NCBI RefSeq assembly: GCF_000775285.1 | Contig: NZ_JJML01000053.1 | Coordinates: 1-47,255, forward strand | DNA: 47,255 nucleotides | Direction of reading: 5' to 3' | Source of the DNA: Neosynechococcus sphagnicola sy1 | GTDB taxonomy: Bacteria; Cyanobacteriota; Cyanobacteriia; Neosynechococcales; Neosynechococcaceae | Shown: positions 35,272 through 45,148 of the stretch, in pieces | Layout: each line of letters starts with the position of its first letter | Numbering within the stretch: the first letter of the stretch is position 1 | Notes under the pieces: model-generated | Database searches by the model: none | Told to the model about the DNA's origin: nothing | Seen by the model: only the letters and a program-made list of their open reading frames with translations | Position numbers and translations under genes: made by a program

Positions 35272-36165
35272 ATGTCCCTTTCAAGAATTTTGCTGATGAT
35301 CAATGATTCATCCTTGCAAGCATGGTTCCACCAAAAGTCTGGGGTACTGGCGACAATGCACCGGAAGGAGCAGGCGATCGCACCCATTTTGAAACACCAT
35401 CTTGGGATCGAAGTTGTTGTCCCTCTAGGACTGAATACCGATGAGTTCGGCACCTTTACCCGCGATATTAAACGTCCCGGTGATCAACTAAACGCCGCCC
35501 AACTTAAAGCCGAAAAAGCCCTAGCATTAACCGGATTGACCCTGGCATTTGCCAGTGAAGGAAGTTTTGGCCCTCACCCCTCGCTGCCCCTGCTGATCAG
35601 TGACCATGAAATTGTGTTGATGCGCGATCGCGATCAGGGGATCGAAGTGATTGGTCAAGCGCTTTCAACCACAACCAACTATGGGCATCAGTACGTGACA
35701 ACCCTCGAGGCAGCTCTAGCCTTTGCCCAGAAAATTGGCTTCTCTGACCATGGTTTAGTGGCAATGTCGGATGCAGAGCAGATACAATCCTCACAAATAT
35801 TTAAGGGGGTGACGCGGGAGTCTGAACTGGTAGAAATCGTAACTTGGCTACTGAAGAAATTTGGGCAAGCATATCTTGAAACCGATATGCGGGCAATGCA
35901 CAATCCAACGCGGATGAAGGTGATTGCCGAAGCAACTCAGAATCTAATTCACAACCTTAGCCAACGTTGTCCCCAGTGTGGTTGTCCGGGATATACGGCT
36001 GTTGAGCACAAAACAGGATTACCCTGTGCCCTGTGTGGATTTCCTACCGATTTGAAATTGGCATCGACCCATCGATGCCAAAAGTGTGATTTCAGCCAGT
36101 TAATGTATTTCCCCAATGGACAAGAGTTCGCTGACCCAGCTCAATGTTTATACTGCAATCCCTAA
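35272..36165 (+). CDS. DUF6671-type protein with C-terminal zinc ribbons
   Basis: A 297-aa protein. The N-terminal two thirds (VLATMHRKEQAIAPILKHHL, GTFTRDIKRPGDQLNAAQLK, ALTGLTLAFASEGSFGPHPS) follow the DUF6671 pattern. The DMRAMHNPTRMKVIAEAT stretch is also characteristic. The C-terminus has four cysteine pairs: CPQCGC, CALCG, CQKC and CLYC, enough for two zinc ribbons. No enzyme activity is assigned. The start is ATG 35272, 11 nt after the Fe-S/cNMP gene, so it is likely co-transcribed. It ends tail to tail with the LapA gene with no spacer. Confidence 0.75.
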   Translation: MSLSRILLMINDSSLQAWFHQKSGVLATMHRKEQAIAPILKHHLGIEVVVPLGLNTDEFGTFTRDIKRPGDQLNAAQLKAEKALALTGLTLAFASEGSFGPHPSLPLLISDHEIVLMRDRDQGIEVIGQALSTTTNYGHQYVTTLEAALAFAQKIGFSDHGLVAMSDAEQIQSSQIFKGVTRESELVEIVTWLLKKFGQAYLETDMRAMHNPTRMKVIAEATQNLIHNLSQRCPQCGCPGYTAVEHKTGLPCALCGFPTDLKLASTHRCQKCDFSQLMYFPNGQEFADPAQCLYCNP

Positions 36166-36414
36166 TCAATCGTCGTCATCGGCTCCAGGGAGCAGCTGCG
36201 ATCGCTCGAATGCCAGGAGGGCAATCAGAAGGCTGCCGCCCAACAGACCCATCGCCAGACTAAAGGCCAAGATCACCCCGATCGGAATTTGGATGGACTG
36301 CCAGACAAAAAACTGGAGCGAAGCCGGGGTCGCGTTTTGCACGGCGAGGATGGCGATCGCGGCCATCCAGAGGGCGAACAAGCCAGCGGCCACCGCAGGA
36401 ATCAAAAGGTGCAT
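36166..36414 (-). CDS. LapA-domain small membrane protein
   Basis: An 82-aa protein with two membrane helices (LIPAVAAGLFALWMAAIAIL and IPIGVILAFSLAMGLLGGSL) joined by AVQNATPASLQFFVW. The 'QN...v.l.f' loop and 'iPl...l..a...G.l' second helix are the LapA (DUF1049) pattern. It ends in four aspartates. The start is 2 nt after the phosphohexomutase stop on the same strand, so the genes are coupled. Confidence 0.8.
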   Translation of the reverse strand: MHLLIPAVAAGLFALWMAAIAILAVQNATPASLQFFVWQSIQIPIGVILAFSLAMGLLGGSLLIALLAFERSQLLPGADDDD

Positions 36415-36416
36415 AG

Positions 36417-37865
36417 CTAAACGATGCGAGATTGCATAGCGACCAACTGCTGTTGGAGCGCCTGGGTGATTTGGGTGGCCTGTTCCGGGCTATGGGTTTC
36501 CAGGTAAACCCGCAACAGGGGCTCAGTTCCAGAGGCGCGGAATAGAACCCAACTGCCATCTTCGAGATATAATTTCAGGCCGTCTTGGTAGCCGATACGC
36601 TGCACCGGGATGCCAGCAACGGTCTGCGGTGGCTGATGCCTCAGGGAGTTTTAACAGCCAGGATTGCTCCATGCCACTCAGGGATCGATCAAAGCGATGG
36701 GTGAATCGAGGCCCTCCCGCCGAAGCGATCGCTTCGGCGGCCAGTTGACTCAAGGGTTTGCCCGCATAGGCGATCGCCTCGGCCACCAGCAGACCCGCCA
36801 AAATCCCATCCTTTTCAGGAATATGCCCCAGAATGCTTAACCCCCCCGACTCTTACCCCCCCCGATTAAGACCGAGGTCTGGCGCATCACTGCCCCGATG
36901 TATTTAAAGCCGACGGGGGTTTCATAGAGTTCCAAGCCATAGGCAGTCGCCAACTGATCTAACAGATGGGTGGTGGCAACGGTGCGGACAATCGCGCCTG
37001 TTTTGCCTTTGTGGAGCAGGAGGTGCCGGGCCAATAGCAACAAAACGGTGTCAGCACTGAGGATATTTCCCTGGTTGTCCACGATCCCAAAGCGATCTCC
37101 GTCGCCATCCGTGGCCAGTCCGAAGTCGGTTTGGTCATGCTCCACAGCAGTTATCAGTGCCGACAACTGTTGAGGACTGGGTTCGGGCAGTCCCCCTCCG
37201 AACAACACGTCCCGGTAGTTATGGAAGGATGTGACCTGGCAACCACAAGCGGTCAATGCGGTATCTAAGTAGCCCCGAGAGGTGGAGTAAAGAGCATCGT
37301 AGCTAACCCGGAGTCGGGCGCTGCGAATACGTCCCTGATCCACTTGGGAGTAGAGGAACTTGAGATAGTCTGGCTGGGGATCAAAGGGGAAGATAGCAGG
37401 ATTATCGCCGACCATCTGTTTGGGCGGGAGGGTTTCGCCCCCTGACAATTGAGCCACAATCCCATCCGTAATCTCTGTGGTGGCTGGCCCCGCATAGTCG
37501 GGAATGTACTTGAGCCCACAGTAGTTAGGCGGGTTGTGGCTGGCCGTAAACATCAGTGCCCCAGCAGCGTTCAGATGCTTGACCTGGTAGGCGATCGCAG
37601 GGGTTGGGCAATCGCGTTCGGCAATCTTCACCCTCCAGCCCAGGCCAGCCAGAGTTTCAGCAGCTGCCTCAGCAAAGCGATCCGCAAGAAACCGGGTATC
37701 GTAGCCAACGATCACCGGACGTTCTGGACGGTATTTAGGTTGCAAGTAACGAGCGATCGCCTGAGTCACTTGACGTACTTTGGCGAACGTAAAGTCTTGA
37801 GCAATGATCCCCCGCCATCCATCGGTGCCGAAGTGAATCTGCCGTGAACTGCTGCCTACACCCAT
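36417..37865 (-). CDS. Phosphoglucomutase/phosphomannomutase family enzyme, frameshifted
   Basis: An alpha-D-phosphohexomutase. From ATG 37865 it reads MGVGSSSRQIHFGTDGWRGI, the phosphoserine loop TASHNPP, the metal loop DGDGDR and VGFKYIGAVMRQTSVLIGG. The frame then breaks in a G-rich stretch at 36840-36868, where the sugar-binding GEESGG loop should be. A second frame continues SILGHIPEKDGILAGLLVAE to HLSGMEQSW-like sequence, breaks again at about 36640, and a third gives VQRIGYQDGLKLYLEDGS and the phosphate-binding RASGTEP. All four active-site loops can be recovered at about 482 aa. Sequencing error is likely at the second break; the first needs more than one base. Confidence 0.85.
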
Positions 37866-38299
37866 AGTCTGACTGAATTTCTCGACCGCAACCCTCACTG
37901 TAACGCTTCTGTCTGGCAAGTAAAACCCAGGAGGGAGTCTCGGTAATCTTCAACTGCAACACCTTCTAAGTTTAAGATCTGAGTGAATAGTGGCTGCATA
38001 TCCGTGGAAGTGTATAGCTCATAACACTATCATGCTCAATCCTGAAGATCCAGACTGAGATAAATGGTGTTGAGATAAAGATTGAGATAGGCTGGAATCT
38101 TCTTTAGAAGGGCCTTTTTGAGTTTTTCACAACTCGATTCGTGGGCATTTTCAGAACACAGGCATCCGTTCGTATAAGTCCAAACTCAACATTGTTCGGG
38201 GGGCTATGCGCTCCTACTTAGCTGCTCCTTTGTTCTCTCTTTTACCAACCGCGTAAGTCCTGACGATATTAACGACCCAACTACCCAGTCCATAACTGG
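37866..38299. other. Intergenic stretch between the phosphohexomutase and por genes
   Basis: No gene, tRNA or strong hairpin is recognised in these 434 bases. The end near 37866 should hold the minus-strand promoter of the phosphohexomutase gene. Confidence 0.4.
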
Positions 38300-39298
<999 letters not shown>

Positions 39299-39362
39299 TC
39301 AATGATCTCATACAGTTATGCCAGCAGCGCTTAATTTTTGTGGGTTGGGGGTGACCTCCTGG

Positions 39363-40610
39363 CTAGTTTTTTTGATCCAGACGCAGGGCTTGCTCTAGGG
39401 CTATCTTTTCCCTGGCTCTGGAAGCATAGGGCTGTAGTTGTTTAGCGTCCCAACCTGAAAGAATACATAGATCCTCTAAAGCAATTCCCCGCATCAACAT
39501 TTCCACACACCAAGTCTGCTGGGCTTGTTCAATTCTAGGGGCGTGACCTGCCGGGGTGAGGTATCCTTCAGTGACGGCTTGCCATTGCTGAAGGAGTTCA
39601 ATTTCCGAGAGCGGTTGCCCAGCCTCATTGAGAAATAGAGCGGTTTGATTGTCCTTACGGCTTTTGAGCCAGCGAGTGAGGGGATTGTTTGTGGAGGAAC
39701 CATAGCGCTTGCCTAAAATCCATTGATTGACGGGAACTTGGCGAATGGCTCCTGGGGTAATCTGTAAAATTTGCTGGTGAGTATTGCTAATAAGGTGAGT
39801 TCGTTCCAGTTGGATCAGTTCCTGAGAACTGAGTCCGGCAGCAAACAGGAGGTACACCCCGGCATATTCTTGCAACCCTAGTTTTTTAGACTGTTGCAGG
39901 AGGGTGTGAACTAAGTGGGCGGGTAAGTCAGCAACTTTTTCGGGAGCAATGTTGGCCGCCCTTAACTTGGGTCTATCGAGATCCGCAGGTTCTCCACCAG
40001 CGTCTGAATTCTGAGACACTGCCCCGTGCAAAAACAGCGTTACTAGATGCTCTAAAAAATCATCCCGATCTTGCCATAGTTCATGGAATTCGCTGGTAAA
40101 TTCAATCACGGCATACCCGAGTAGCATGCCATTCAGCAAACTGGCTAACTTTTCAGCTGCGAGATGGGTGTGCAGTTGGCCTCGCTGCATCACGGTCGCA
40201 AAATATTCGGCAACATAGCGATTAGCTTGGGTGAAGCCCCGACCCAGGGCTTCGCGATTCTCAGAGGGATACTGTCCGGCCTCGCCGACAACGGAGCGCA
40301 CCACCTCTGGAACCGCCTCTAATGCTTGTAAGCAAGCGGTTGCATAGTCCTTGAGCGCTTGATAAACACTGCTGGTCTGGCTAGTCTGCTGAATCAGCGT
40401 TTGCCCCAACTGGGTAAATACAGCCGCTTCTTCAATCACGGCTAGGAGCAGGCCATGCTTATTACCGAAGTGGCGAAATAGGGTGACTTCATTGACATCT
40501 GCCAATTCTGCAATCTGCTTGGTTGTGGTTTCTGTTACCCCCTGAGACGCAAATAACTCCAGCGCTGCTTGAATCAATCGCTGGCGAGTGGGATGTCGTT
40601 GAGCCGTCAT
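39363..40610 (-). CDS. TetR-family regulator fused to a degenerate tyrosine-recombinase fold
   Basis: A 415-aa protein in two parts. Residues 1-200 are a TetR/AcrR regulator: LIQAALELFASQGVTETTTK, then IAELADVNEVTLFRHFGNKH, the helix-turn-helix. Residues of about 225-410 resemble the catalytic domain of phage-type integrases: VYLLFAAGLSSQELIQLERT (GLR..EL pattern, Arg I replaced by Ser), IRQVPVNQWI (the KR-VPL strand), GHAPRIEQAQQTWCVEMLMR (H-x-x-R box), CILSGWDAKQLQPYASRA (GH/W and Tyr). Arg II, His, Trp and Tyr seem kept, Arg I lost. It faces the desaturase gene across a region with two palindromes and probably represses it and itself. Confidence 0.8.
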   Translation of the reverse strand: MTAQRHPTRQRLIQAALELFASQGVTETTTKQIAELADVNEVTLFRHFGNKHGLLLAVIEEAAVFTQLGQTLIQQTSQTSSVYQALKDYATACLQALEAVPEVVRSVVGEAGQYPSENREALGRGFTQANRYVAEYFATVMQRGQLHTHLAAEKLASLLNGMLLGYAVIEFTSEFHELWQDRDDFLEHLVTLFLHGAVSQNSDAGGEPADLDRPKLRAANIAPEKVADLPAHLVHTLLQQSKKLGLQEYAGVYLLFAAGLSSQELIQLERTHLISNTHQQILQITPGAIRQVPVNQWILGKRYGSSTNNPLTRWLKSRKDNQTALFLNEAGQPLSEIELLQQWQAVTEGYLTPAGHAPRIEQAQQTWCVEMLMRGIALEDLCILSGWDAKQLQPYASRAREKIALEQALRLDQKN

Positions 40611-40618
40611 AGATAAAA

Positions 40619-40635
40619 TGCAAGTGTCACTTGCA
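40619..40635. promoter_or_regulatory. Palindromic operator, perfect
   Basis: TGCAAGTGTCACTTGCA is a perfect palindrome of 8+1+8 bp, 8 nt upstream of the TetR-fusion start codon. It is the kind of site a TetR dimer binds, and implies autoregulation. Confidence 0.75.
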
Positions 40636-40664
40636 GAAAAAAGAAATCGTTGTTAAGCTACAAA

Positions 40665-40683
40665 ATGTAAGTGCTACTTGCAT
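40665..40683. promoter_or_regulatory. Palindromic operator, imperfect second copy
   Basis: ATGTAAGTGCTACTTGCAT shares the AAGTG-N-ACTTGCA core with the perfect palindrome at 40619 and pairs with two mismatches. The centres are 47 bp apart. It lies 121 nt upstream of the desaturase start, between the divergent genes, so one protein could control both promoters. Confidence 0.65.
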
Positions 40684-40803
40684 TCCCTGTTCTTACTGTA
40701 GCTGCTTTCTTCGCTGGTGCAAGGTTGAGTCCGTCTACAGAGGGCCGAGGGAACTATAACGGATCAGGCAATTTGATCTCTGACATCTCAATCAAGGATA
40801 GTT

Positions 40804-41652
40804 ATGACCTCCAATTCAATTCAAACGGCTCCCAAGGAAGCGTCACTCCAGCTGAGCTGGACCAATGTGGTGTTCTTCGGCTCAATGCATGCGATCGCGA
40901 TGTTGGCTCCCTGGTTTTTTTCCTGGTCAGCCTTGGGCGTGACGATATTTCTGCACTGGTTGTTCGGCAGCATTGGTATTTGCTTGGGGTATCATCGCTT
41001 GTTAACCCACCGGAGTTTGCAGGTACCGAAGGTTTTAGAGTATGTGATTGCTGTGATTGGGGCTTTAGCTTTGCAAGGTGGCCCGATCTTTTGGGTCGCT
41101 GGACACCGTCTGCATCATCTGCACACCGAAGATATTGACAAAGATCCCTACTCAGCTCGCCGAGGTTTTTGGTGGAGTCATATGCTGTGGTTGTTCTACC
41201 CCCAGGGGGATTTTTTTGAGTACGAAGCTTATAAGCAATTTGCCCCGGATTTAGCCAAAGACCCCTTCTATCGCTGGCTCAATCGTTATTTTCTATTGCT
41301 ACAGCTTCCCCTGGGAGTTGGCCTATTTGTTATTGGCGGTTGGTCATTTGTTATCTATGGCGTGTTCTTAAGGGCTGTTTTGCTCTGGCATAGTACGTGG
41401 TTGATCAACTCTGCAACTCATCTAAGAGGGTACCGAACCTTTTACACGAATGATAATTCTCGAAATCTTTGGTGGGCAGCAATTCTGACCTATGGGGAAG
41501 GCTGGCATAATAACCACCATGCTCACCCTAATGTGGCAAAAGCTGGCTGGAAATGGTGGGAAATAGATATGACGTGGTGGTCAATTCAACTTCTAAGAAG
41601 CTTAGGGATAGCCCAAAAAGTTGTGCTACCGCCCGTGATCGAAAATACTTAA
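40804..41652 (+). CDS. desC: Acyl-lipid/acyl-CoA delta-9 desaturase family enzyme
   Basis: A 282-aa membrane desaturase. All three histidine boxes are present: HRLLTH, HRLHH and HNNHH, which bind the di-iron centre. Hydrophobic stretches (HAIAMLAPWFFSWSALGVTI, YVIAVIGALALQGGPIFW and VGLFVIGGWSFVIYGVFLRA) fit the four-helix family. DKDPYSARRGFWWSHMLW and NLWWAAILTYGEGWHN are typical of DesC, which adds the first double bond to membrane fatty acids. It is divergent from the TetR fusion and probably controlled by it. Confidence 0.92.
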   Translation: MTSNSIQTAPKEASLQLSWTNVVFFGSMHAIAMLAPWFFSWSALGVTIFLHWLFGSIGICLGYHRLLTHRSLQVPKVLEYVIAVIGALALQGGPIFWVAGHRLHHLHTEDIDKDPYSARRGFWWSHMLWLFYPQGDFFEYEAYKQFAPDLAKDPFYRWLNRYFLLLQLPLGVGLFVIGGWSFVIYGVFLRAVLLWHSTWLINSATHLRGYRTFYTNDNSRNLWWAAILTYGEGWHNNHHAHPNVAKAGWKWWEIDMTWWSIQLLRSLGIAQKVVLPPVIENT

Positions 41653-41781
41653 AAACTAGCTGCGATCGCCGTTAGGTATGCGATGAAAATCCCATCATTT
41701 TTCAAGTAAGTGAAGCTTAATAAGTTCAGTACTTAGGCAATACCATAAGTGTTGAATGATACCAAACATAAGCCTAGCCTG

Positions 41782-41812
41782 CTGCTTGTTCGGCCTCAGG
41801 TCGAACAAGCAG
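41782..41812. terminator. Hairpin downstream of desC
   Basis: CTGCTTGTTCG and CGAACAAGCAG form a perfect 11-bp stem around a 9-nt loop, 130 nt after the desC stop, followed by ATTTCC. Without a clear T-run it is only a likely terminator. Confidence 0.5.
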
Positions 41813-41860
41813 ATTTCCAAGAACCATACTGACCGATACGAATAGTAGTTGCAATTTTTC

Positions 41861-41898
41861 CGAAAGAGTTCACTCAAAAACTTGAGTGAACTCTTTCG
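41861..41898. terminator. Perfect 17-bp hairpin between convergent genes
   Basis: CGAAAGAGTTCACTCAA pairs with TTGAGTGAACTCTTTCG around loop AAAC. It sits 37 nt from the end of the minus-strand gene at 41935, and on that strand the stem is followed by GAAAAATTGC. It probably ends transcription of that gene, perhaps in both directions. Confidence 0.75.
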
Positions 41899-41934
41899 CA
41901 TTAACTCCAGATGAACCAAGCACAGAGACGCTAT

Positions 41935-42321
41935 TTACTTAGATGCATTGAGTTTGCTAGCCATATCCAAGAAAGATGTCATATTGGCACCAGGGCTGCG
42001 ACGCCCCCCATTTGAACTCTCGATCGGGTTCAAGTAGGTGGGGGCAAATGATACCGTCGGTGCAGGGAGGTTAAGGGTCTTGGCAGTTGCTGCCAAGGGT
42101 GCTGCTGCGGCTGGGGGTTTAGCAACAGGAGCAGCCGATGGCATCTCAACGGGCGCAGGTTTGACAACTTTTTCCACCTTTTGACTGGAATCCTGGTCGA
42201 CGGACTTCGCCGAAGACGGAGAACTCCCTTGATACTCCATGAAGTACTTGGATTTGGGTTTAAATAAGCCGCTGAGAAATGCAAAAATTCCACCAACGAG
42301 ATTCTTAAGTAGCCGAATCAT
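41935..42321 (-). CDS. Small membrane-binding protein with linker-like FLDMA tail
   Basis: From ATG 42321 it has 128 aa. The N-terminus IRLLKNLVGGIFAFLSGLFK is an amphipathic or membrane-inserting helix followed by a basic patch (PKSKYF). The middle is low-complexity Ala/Pro/Val (PAPVEMPSAAPVAKPPAAAA). The C-terminus is SSNGGRRSPGANMTSFLDMA. I recall similar short cyanobacterial proteins without assigned function. The terminal NxxxFLDMA motif recurs in the cpcG-like protein at 46939. GTG 42330 is an alternative start. Confidence 0.65.
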   Translation of the reverse strand: MIRLLKNLVGGIFAFLSGLFKPKSKYFMEYQGSSPSSAKSVDQDSSQKVEKVVKPAPVEMPSAAPVAKPPAAAAPLAATAKTLNLPAPTVSFAPTYLNPIESSNGGRRSPGANMTSFLDMASKLNASK

Positions 42322-42498
42322 AGGAGGCACCGTTTAAGTTACAAGAATTGTTAAGGACAAAAGCTAAGATTTATTATGAAAGCTAATTCTAGGTATCAGC
42401 GCAAGTTCTTTATATTTGTTTACAGTAATTTATAATTCTGCCTGAAAATCTCATCTTCAGGTGTTTGCCCCCGTCTCTCATTGAACTTAGGACAGCCA

Positions 42499-43752
42499 TC
42501 AACAACCCCTGAAGGCTAAAAGAGCCGCACCATAGGCGGCATCTCCAGATGCCGCCTGCCTGAAGGTCACGCCCAATTGTCGAGCCCGAATCTGAGACCA
42601 AGCAGTATTGGCAGCCCCTCCTCCGGCTGTGTAGATACAGGATAGAGGCGTTGCACCCAACGCTTGTAGCTGGGCATAACCCTCGGCCTCGATGCGCGCC
42701 ATGCTTTCAAGTAAGCCATGGAGAAATGTCACGGCATTGCTGGGGCGCGGCTGAAGCCGTGGCTGGAGTTGGGGATCATTGATGGGGAAGCGTTCTCCTG
42801 GCTTGAGCAAGGGGTAGTAATTGAGGGCACTCTCCTGATGGGTGGGAATCTGCTGGCTGAGGTATTGGAGTTGTTCAACGGTAAAGAACTGTTGTAGGAC
42901 TGCGCCCCCTGTGTTGGAAGCCCCCCCCACCAGCCAGCGATCGCCCAGACGATGGCTGTAAATCCCAAAGTGGGCGTTTTCTACGGGGATATGACTCAAC
43001 AGCTTCAGCACCAGGGTAGATCCCAGGGATGTGACTGCATCCCCAGGCACCTGTGCCCCACTGGCTAAAAAGGCGGCAATGCTATCGGTGGTGCCTGCAC
43101 ACACCTGGCAGTCAGGGGGTAAGCCCAGCTCCTCACCCACGGATGGCAAGATGGGGGCGATCGCTTCTCCAGGGACTCGAACCGAAGGCAATAAATCAGC
43201 GATCGCCAAGCGGGTCAACCAGTCGGGATAGCAGAAATGAACGACATCGTAACCCAGCTTTAAACTATTGTGATAGTCACTGACCCCCAGTTGACCATGG
43301 AGCAAATAGGCCAGCCAGTCCGCTTGATGCAAGAGATAGCGAGCCGCTGAAAAATGTGACTGCTGCTGCCACCACAGGAGTTTAGCCAGACTGGAGGTGG
43401 CACTCAAAACAGGATGATCGGGGGGAGCAATCCTCTGGAGGGTCGGGAGAACAGCCTGCCCTCGATCATCGTTATAGAGTAAGGGCTGATCCAGAGGATT
43501 CCCAGCGCGATCGCACAGCAACACCGTGGAAGAGGTACCATCAATGGCGATCCCACGAATCTGGTTGCGAAGTTCTGTCGGAAAGTCTCTGATTAAGCTA
43601 AAAAGGGCGATGCGCCAAGTGGCAGTTCTATCACGATTGTTGCCGAAGGTGTATCGGGTTTCAGCCAACTGCTGCTCGTGGGCATCCATGACCACAGCTC
43701 TGGCTCCCGAGGTGCCAAAGTCAATGCCTAGATAAAAAGCAGGGTCAATGAT
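42499..43752 (-). CDS. FGGY-family sugar kinase
   Basis: From ATG 43752 it has 417 aa. The N-terminal phosphate-binding loop is YLGIDFGTSGARAVVMD; GIAIDGTSSTVLLCD and CAGTTDSIAAFLASG are the further actin-fold motifs, the Asp of TTDS being the catalytic base. TAGGGAANTAWSQIRARQLG near the C-terminus is the adenosine motif. The family phosphorylates pentoses or polyols; cyanobacterial members of this size include xylulokinase-like and proposed pseudo-kinases, so the substrate is open. No sugar pathway genes adjoin. Confidence 0.85.
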   Translation of the reverse strand: MIDPAFYLGIDFGTSGARAVVMDAHEQQLAETRYTFGNNRDRTATWRIALFSLIRDFPTELRNQIRGIAIDGTSSTVLLCDRAGNPLDQPLLYNDDRGQAVLPTLQRIAPPDHPVLSATSSLAKLLWWQQQSHFSAARYLLHQADWLAYLLHGQLGVSDYHNSLKLGYDVVHFCYPDWLTRLAIADLLPSVRVPGEAIAPILPSVGEELGLPPDCQVCAGTTDSIAAFLASGAQVPGDAVTSLGSTLVLKLLSHIPVENAHFGIYSHRLGDRWLVGGASNTGGAVLQQFFTVEQLQYLSQQIPTHQESALNYYPLLKPGERFPINDPQLQPRLQPRPSNAVTFLHGLLESMARIEAEGYAQLQALGATPLSCIYTAGGGAANTAWSQIRARQLGVTFRQAASGDAAYGAALLAFRGC

Positions 43753-43817
43753 CATGGGGGTTAGTATAGGCGAACCCAAAGAGTCCAATCGTTGCTGCTC
43801 ATTACTGAACTCCAGGC

Positions 43818-45058
43818 TTACCGAACAAGACCAATCGCCCCCTCCACCTTGGCATTTTGCAAGACGGCTCCCTGAAAGCTGGTGCCTAACAAAACTGCAT
43901 TTCGCAAGTCAGCACCACTGAGGTTGGCTCCCTGGAAATTTGCCCCCCGCAGATCAGCGCTAACTAGAATCGATTCCTGTAACTGGGCATTGTTGAAGGT
44001 AGCCTCAACGGCGGCTACCCCTCTCAGATCAGCCTGTTGGAGCTGGGTATTACTCAGATTGGCGCGGTGCATTTGGGCACGACGGAGATAGGTTTTACTG
44101 AGGTCAGCACCCATGAGATTCGCCTCCTCCAGGTTGGTGCCGTACAGGTAGCTATTGTTCAATTTGGCATTACTCAGATTGGCCTTGGTGAGCACTGCTA
44201 GGGTAAGATTCACTGCACGCAGATCTGTAGCCATCAGATTTGCGCCTGTGAGGTTACTGTTGTTCAAATTTGCCCCCCGCAAATTCAGGCCACTGAGATC
44301 CGTATTACTAAGGTTGGTACGACTTAACTCCGTTGCCGCCAGCACAGCCCCCCGAAGATTTGCGCCTTGTAAATCACAACGACTGAAGTTAGTGTCACTC
44401 AAGAACAAACCTTGGAGATTCGCTTGGGCAAGATTAGCATTTTCTAGAATGGTGCGGAGCAGGTTCACCCCTGCCAAATTTGCCCCTCTCAAATTCGCCC
44501 CTCTCAGGTTACTGGCGGTCAAGTTCCCTCCCTTAAGGTTGACCCGACGGAAGTTGGTCGCCACTGCGGAGACCTGACTGAGGTTGACGTTGAGCAGATT
44601 CGCTCCTGTTAAATTGGCACCATCCATCTGGGCATGGCTGAGGTTGCCCTCCTTTTAAATTCACCTGTTGCAGATTGGCACGTTTTTAAGTTGGCAGATG
44701 GTAATTGCGCCTGCTGGAGATTGGCGGTCATGAGGTTGGCTTGACTGAGGTTACTCCCGCTGAGGTCTGCCCCTGCTAGGTTGGCATTTAACAGTCGAGC
44801 ACTGGTCAGGGATGCACCACTCAAGTGAGCCTGTTGCAGATCGGCAGCTTCCAGATTTGCGCCTTCTAAATCCGCCCCTGCCAAATTGGCACCTTGTAGG
44901 GCTGCCTCTCGCAGATCACAGCCCCGACAGTGTTTGGTTGCCAACAGTTGCTGCACTTGTTCAGGCTTGGCAGCCCAAGCTGGGGTTGACAGGCAAATGA
45001 GGCTCAATAGCCCTACGACAGACCATTGTAGAGGGGTTCCAACTAGGGGAGTGGGCAT
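43818..45058 (-). CDS. Secreted pentapeptide-repeat protein, frameshifted
   Basis: Read as one locus this gives about 413 aa. It has a signal peptide (WSVVGLLSLICLSTPAWAAK), a short VQQLLATKHCRGCDL lead typical of cyanobacterial members, then some 60 A(D/N)LXX repeats, for example LQGANLAGADLEGANLEAAD. The frame is lost at about 44690. Removing one base from T5 (44683-44687) and one from C3 (44647-44649) gives NLKRANLQQVNLKGGNLSHA and joins the second frame. The repeats form a right-handed quadrilateral beta-helix. The molecular role is unknown. Both breaks look like homopolymer errors. Confidence 0.88.
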
Positions 45059-45148
45059 GCTTATATACCTTCGTTGTCTTCTGGATTTTAACGCTGCCCT
45101 GTCGCCAGCGCATAATCGAAGCAGTGCTCAATTGAATGAACGATAGGA

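Noticed and set aside
40671-41138. 155-aa plus-strand open frame across the operator region
   Set aside because: Overlaps the second operator and the desaturase gene in another frame; no domain.
44155-44577. 140-aa plus-strand open frame rich in Arg and Leu
   Set aside because: It is the mirror of the pentapeptide repeats on the other strand.
43818-45058. Short periodic DNA repeats suggestive of a CRISPR-like array
   Set aside because: The 15-base period comes from pentapeptide codons; no constant repeat with unique spacers occurs anywhere in the window.
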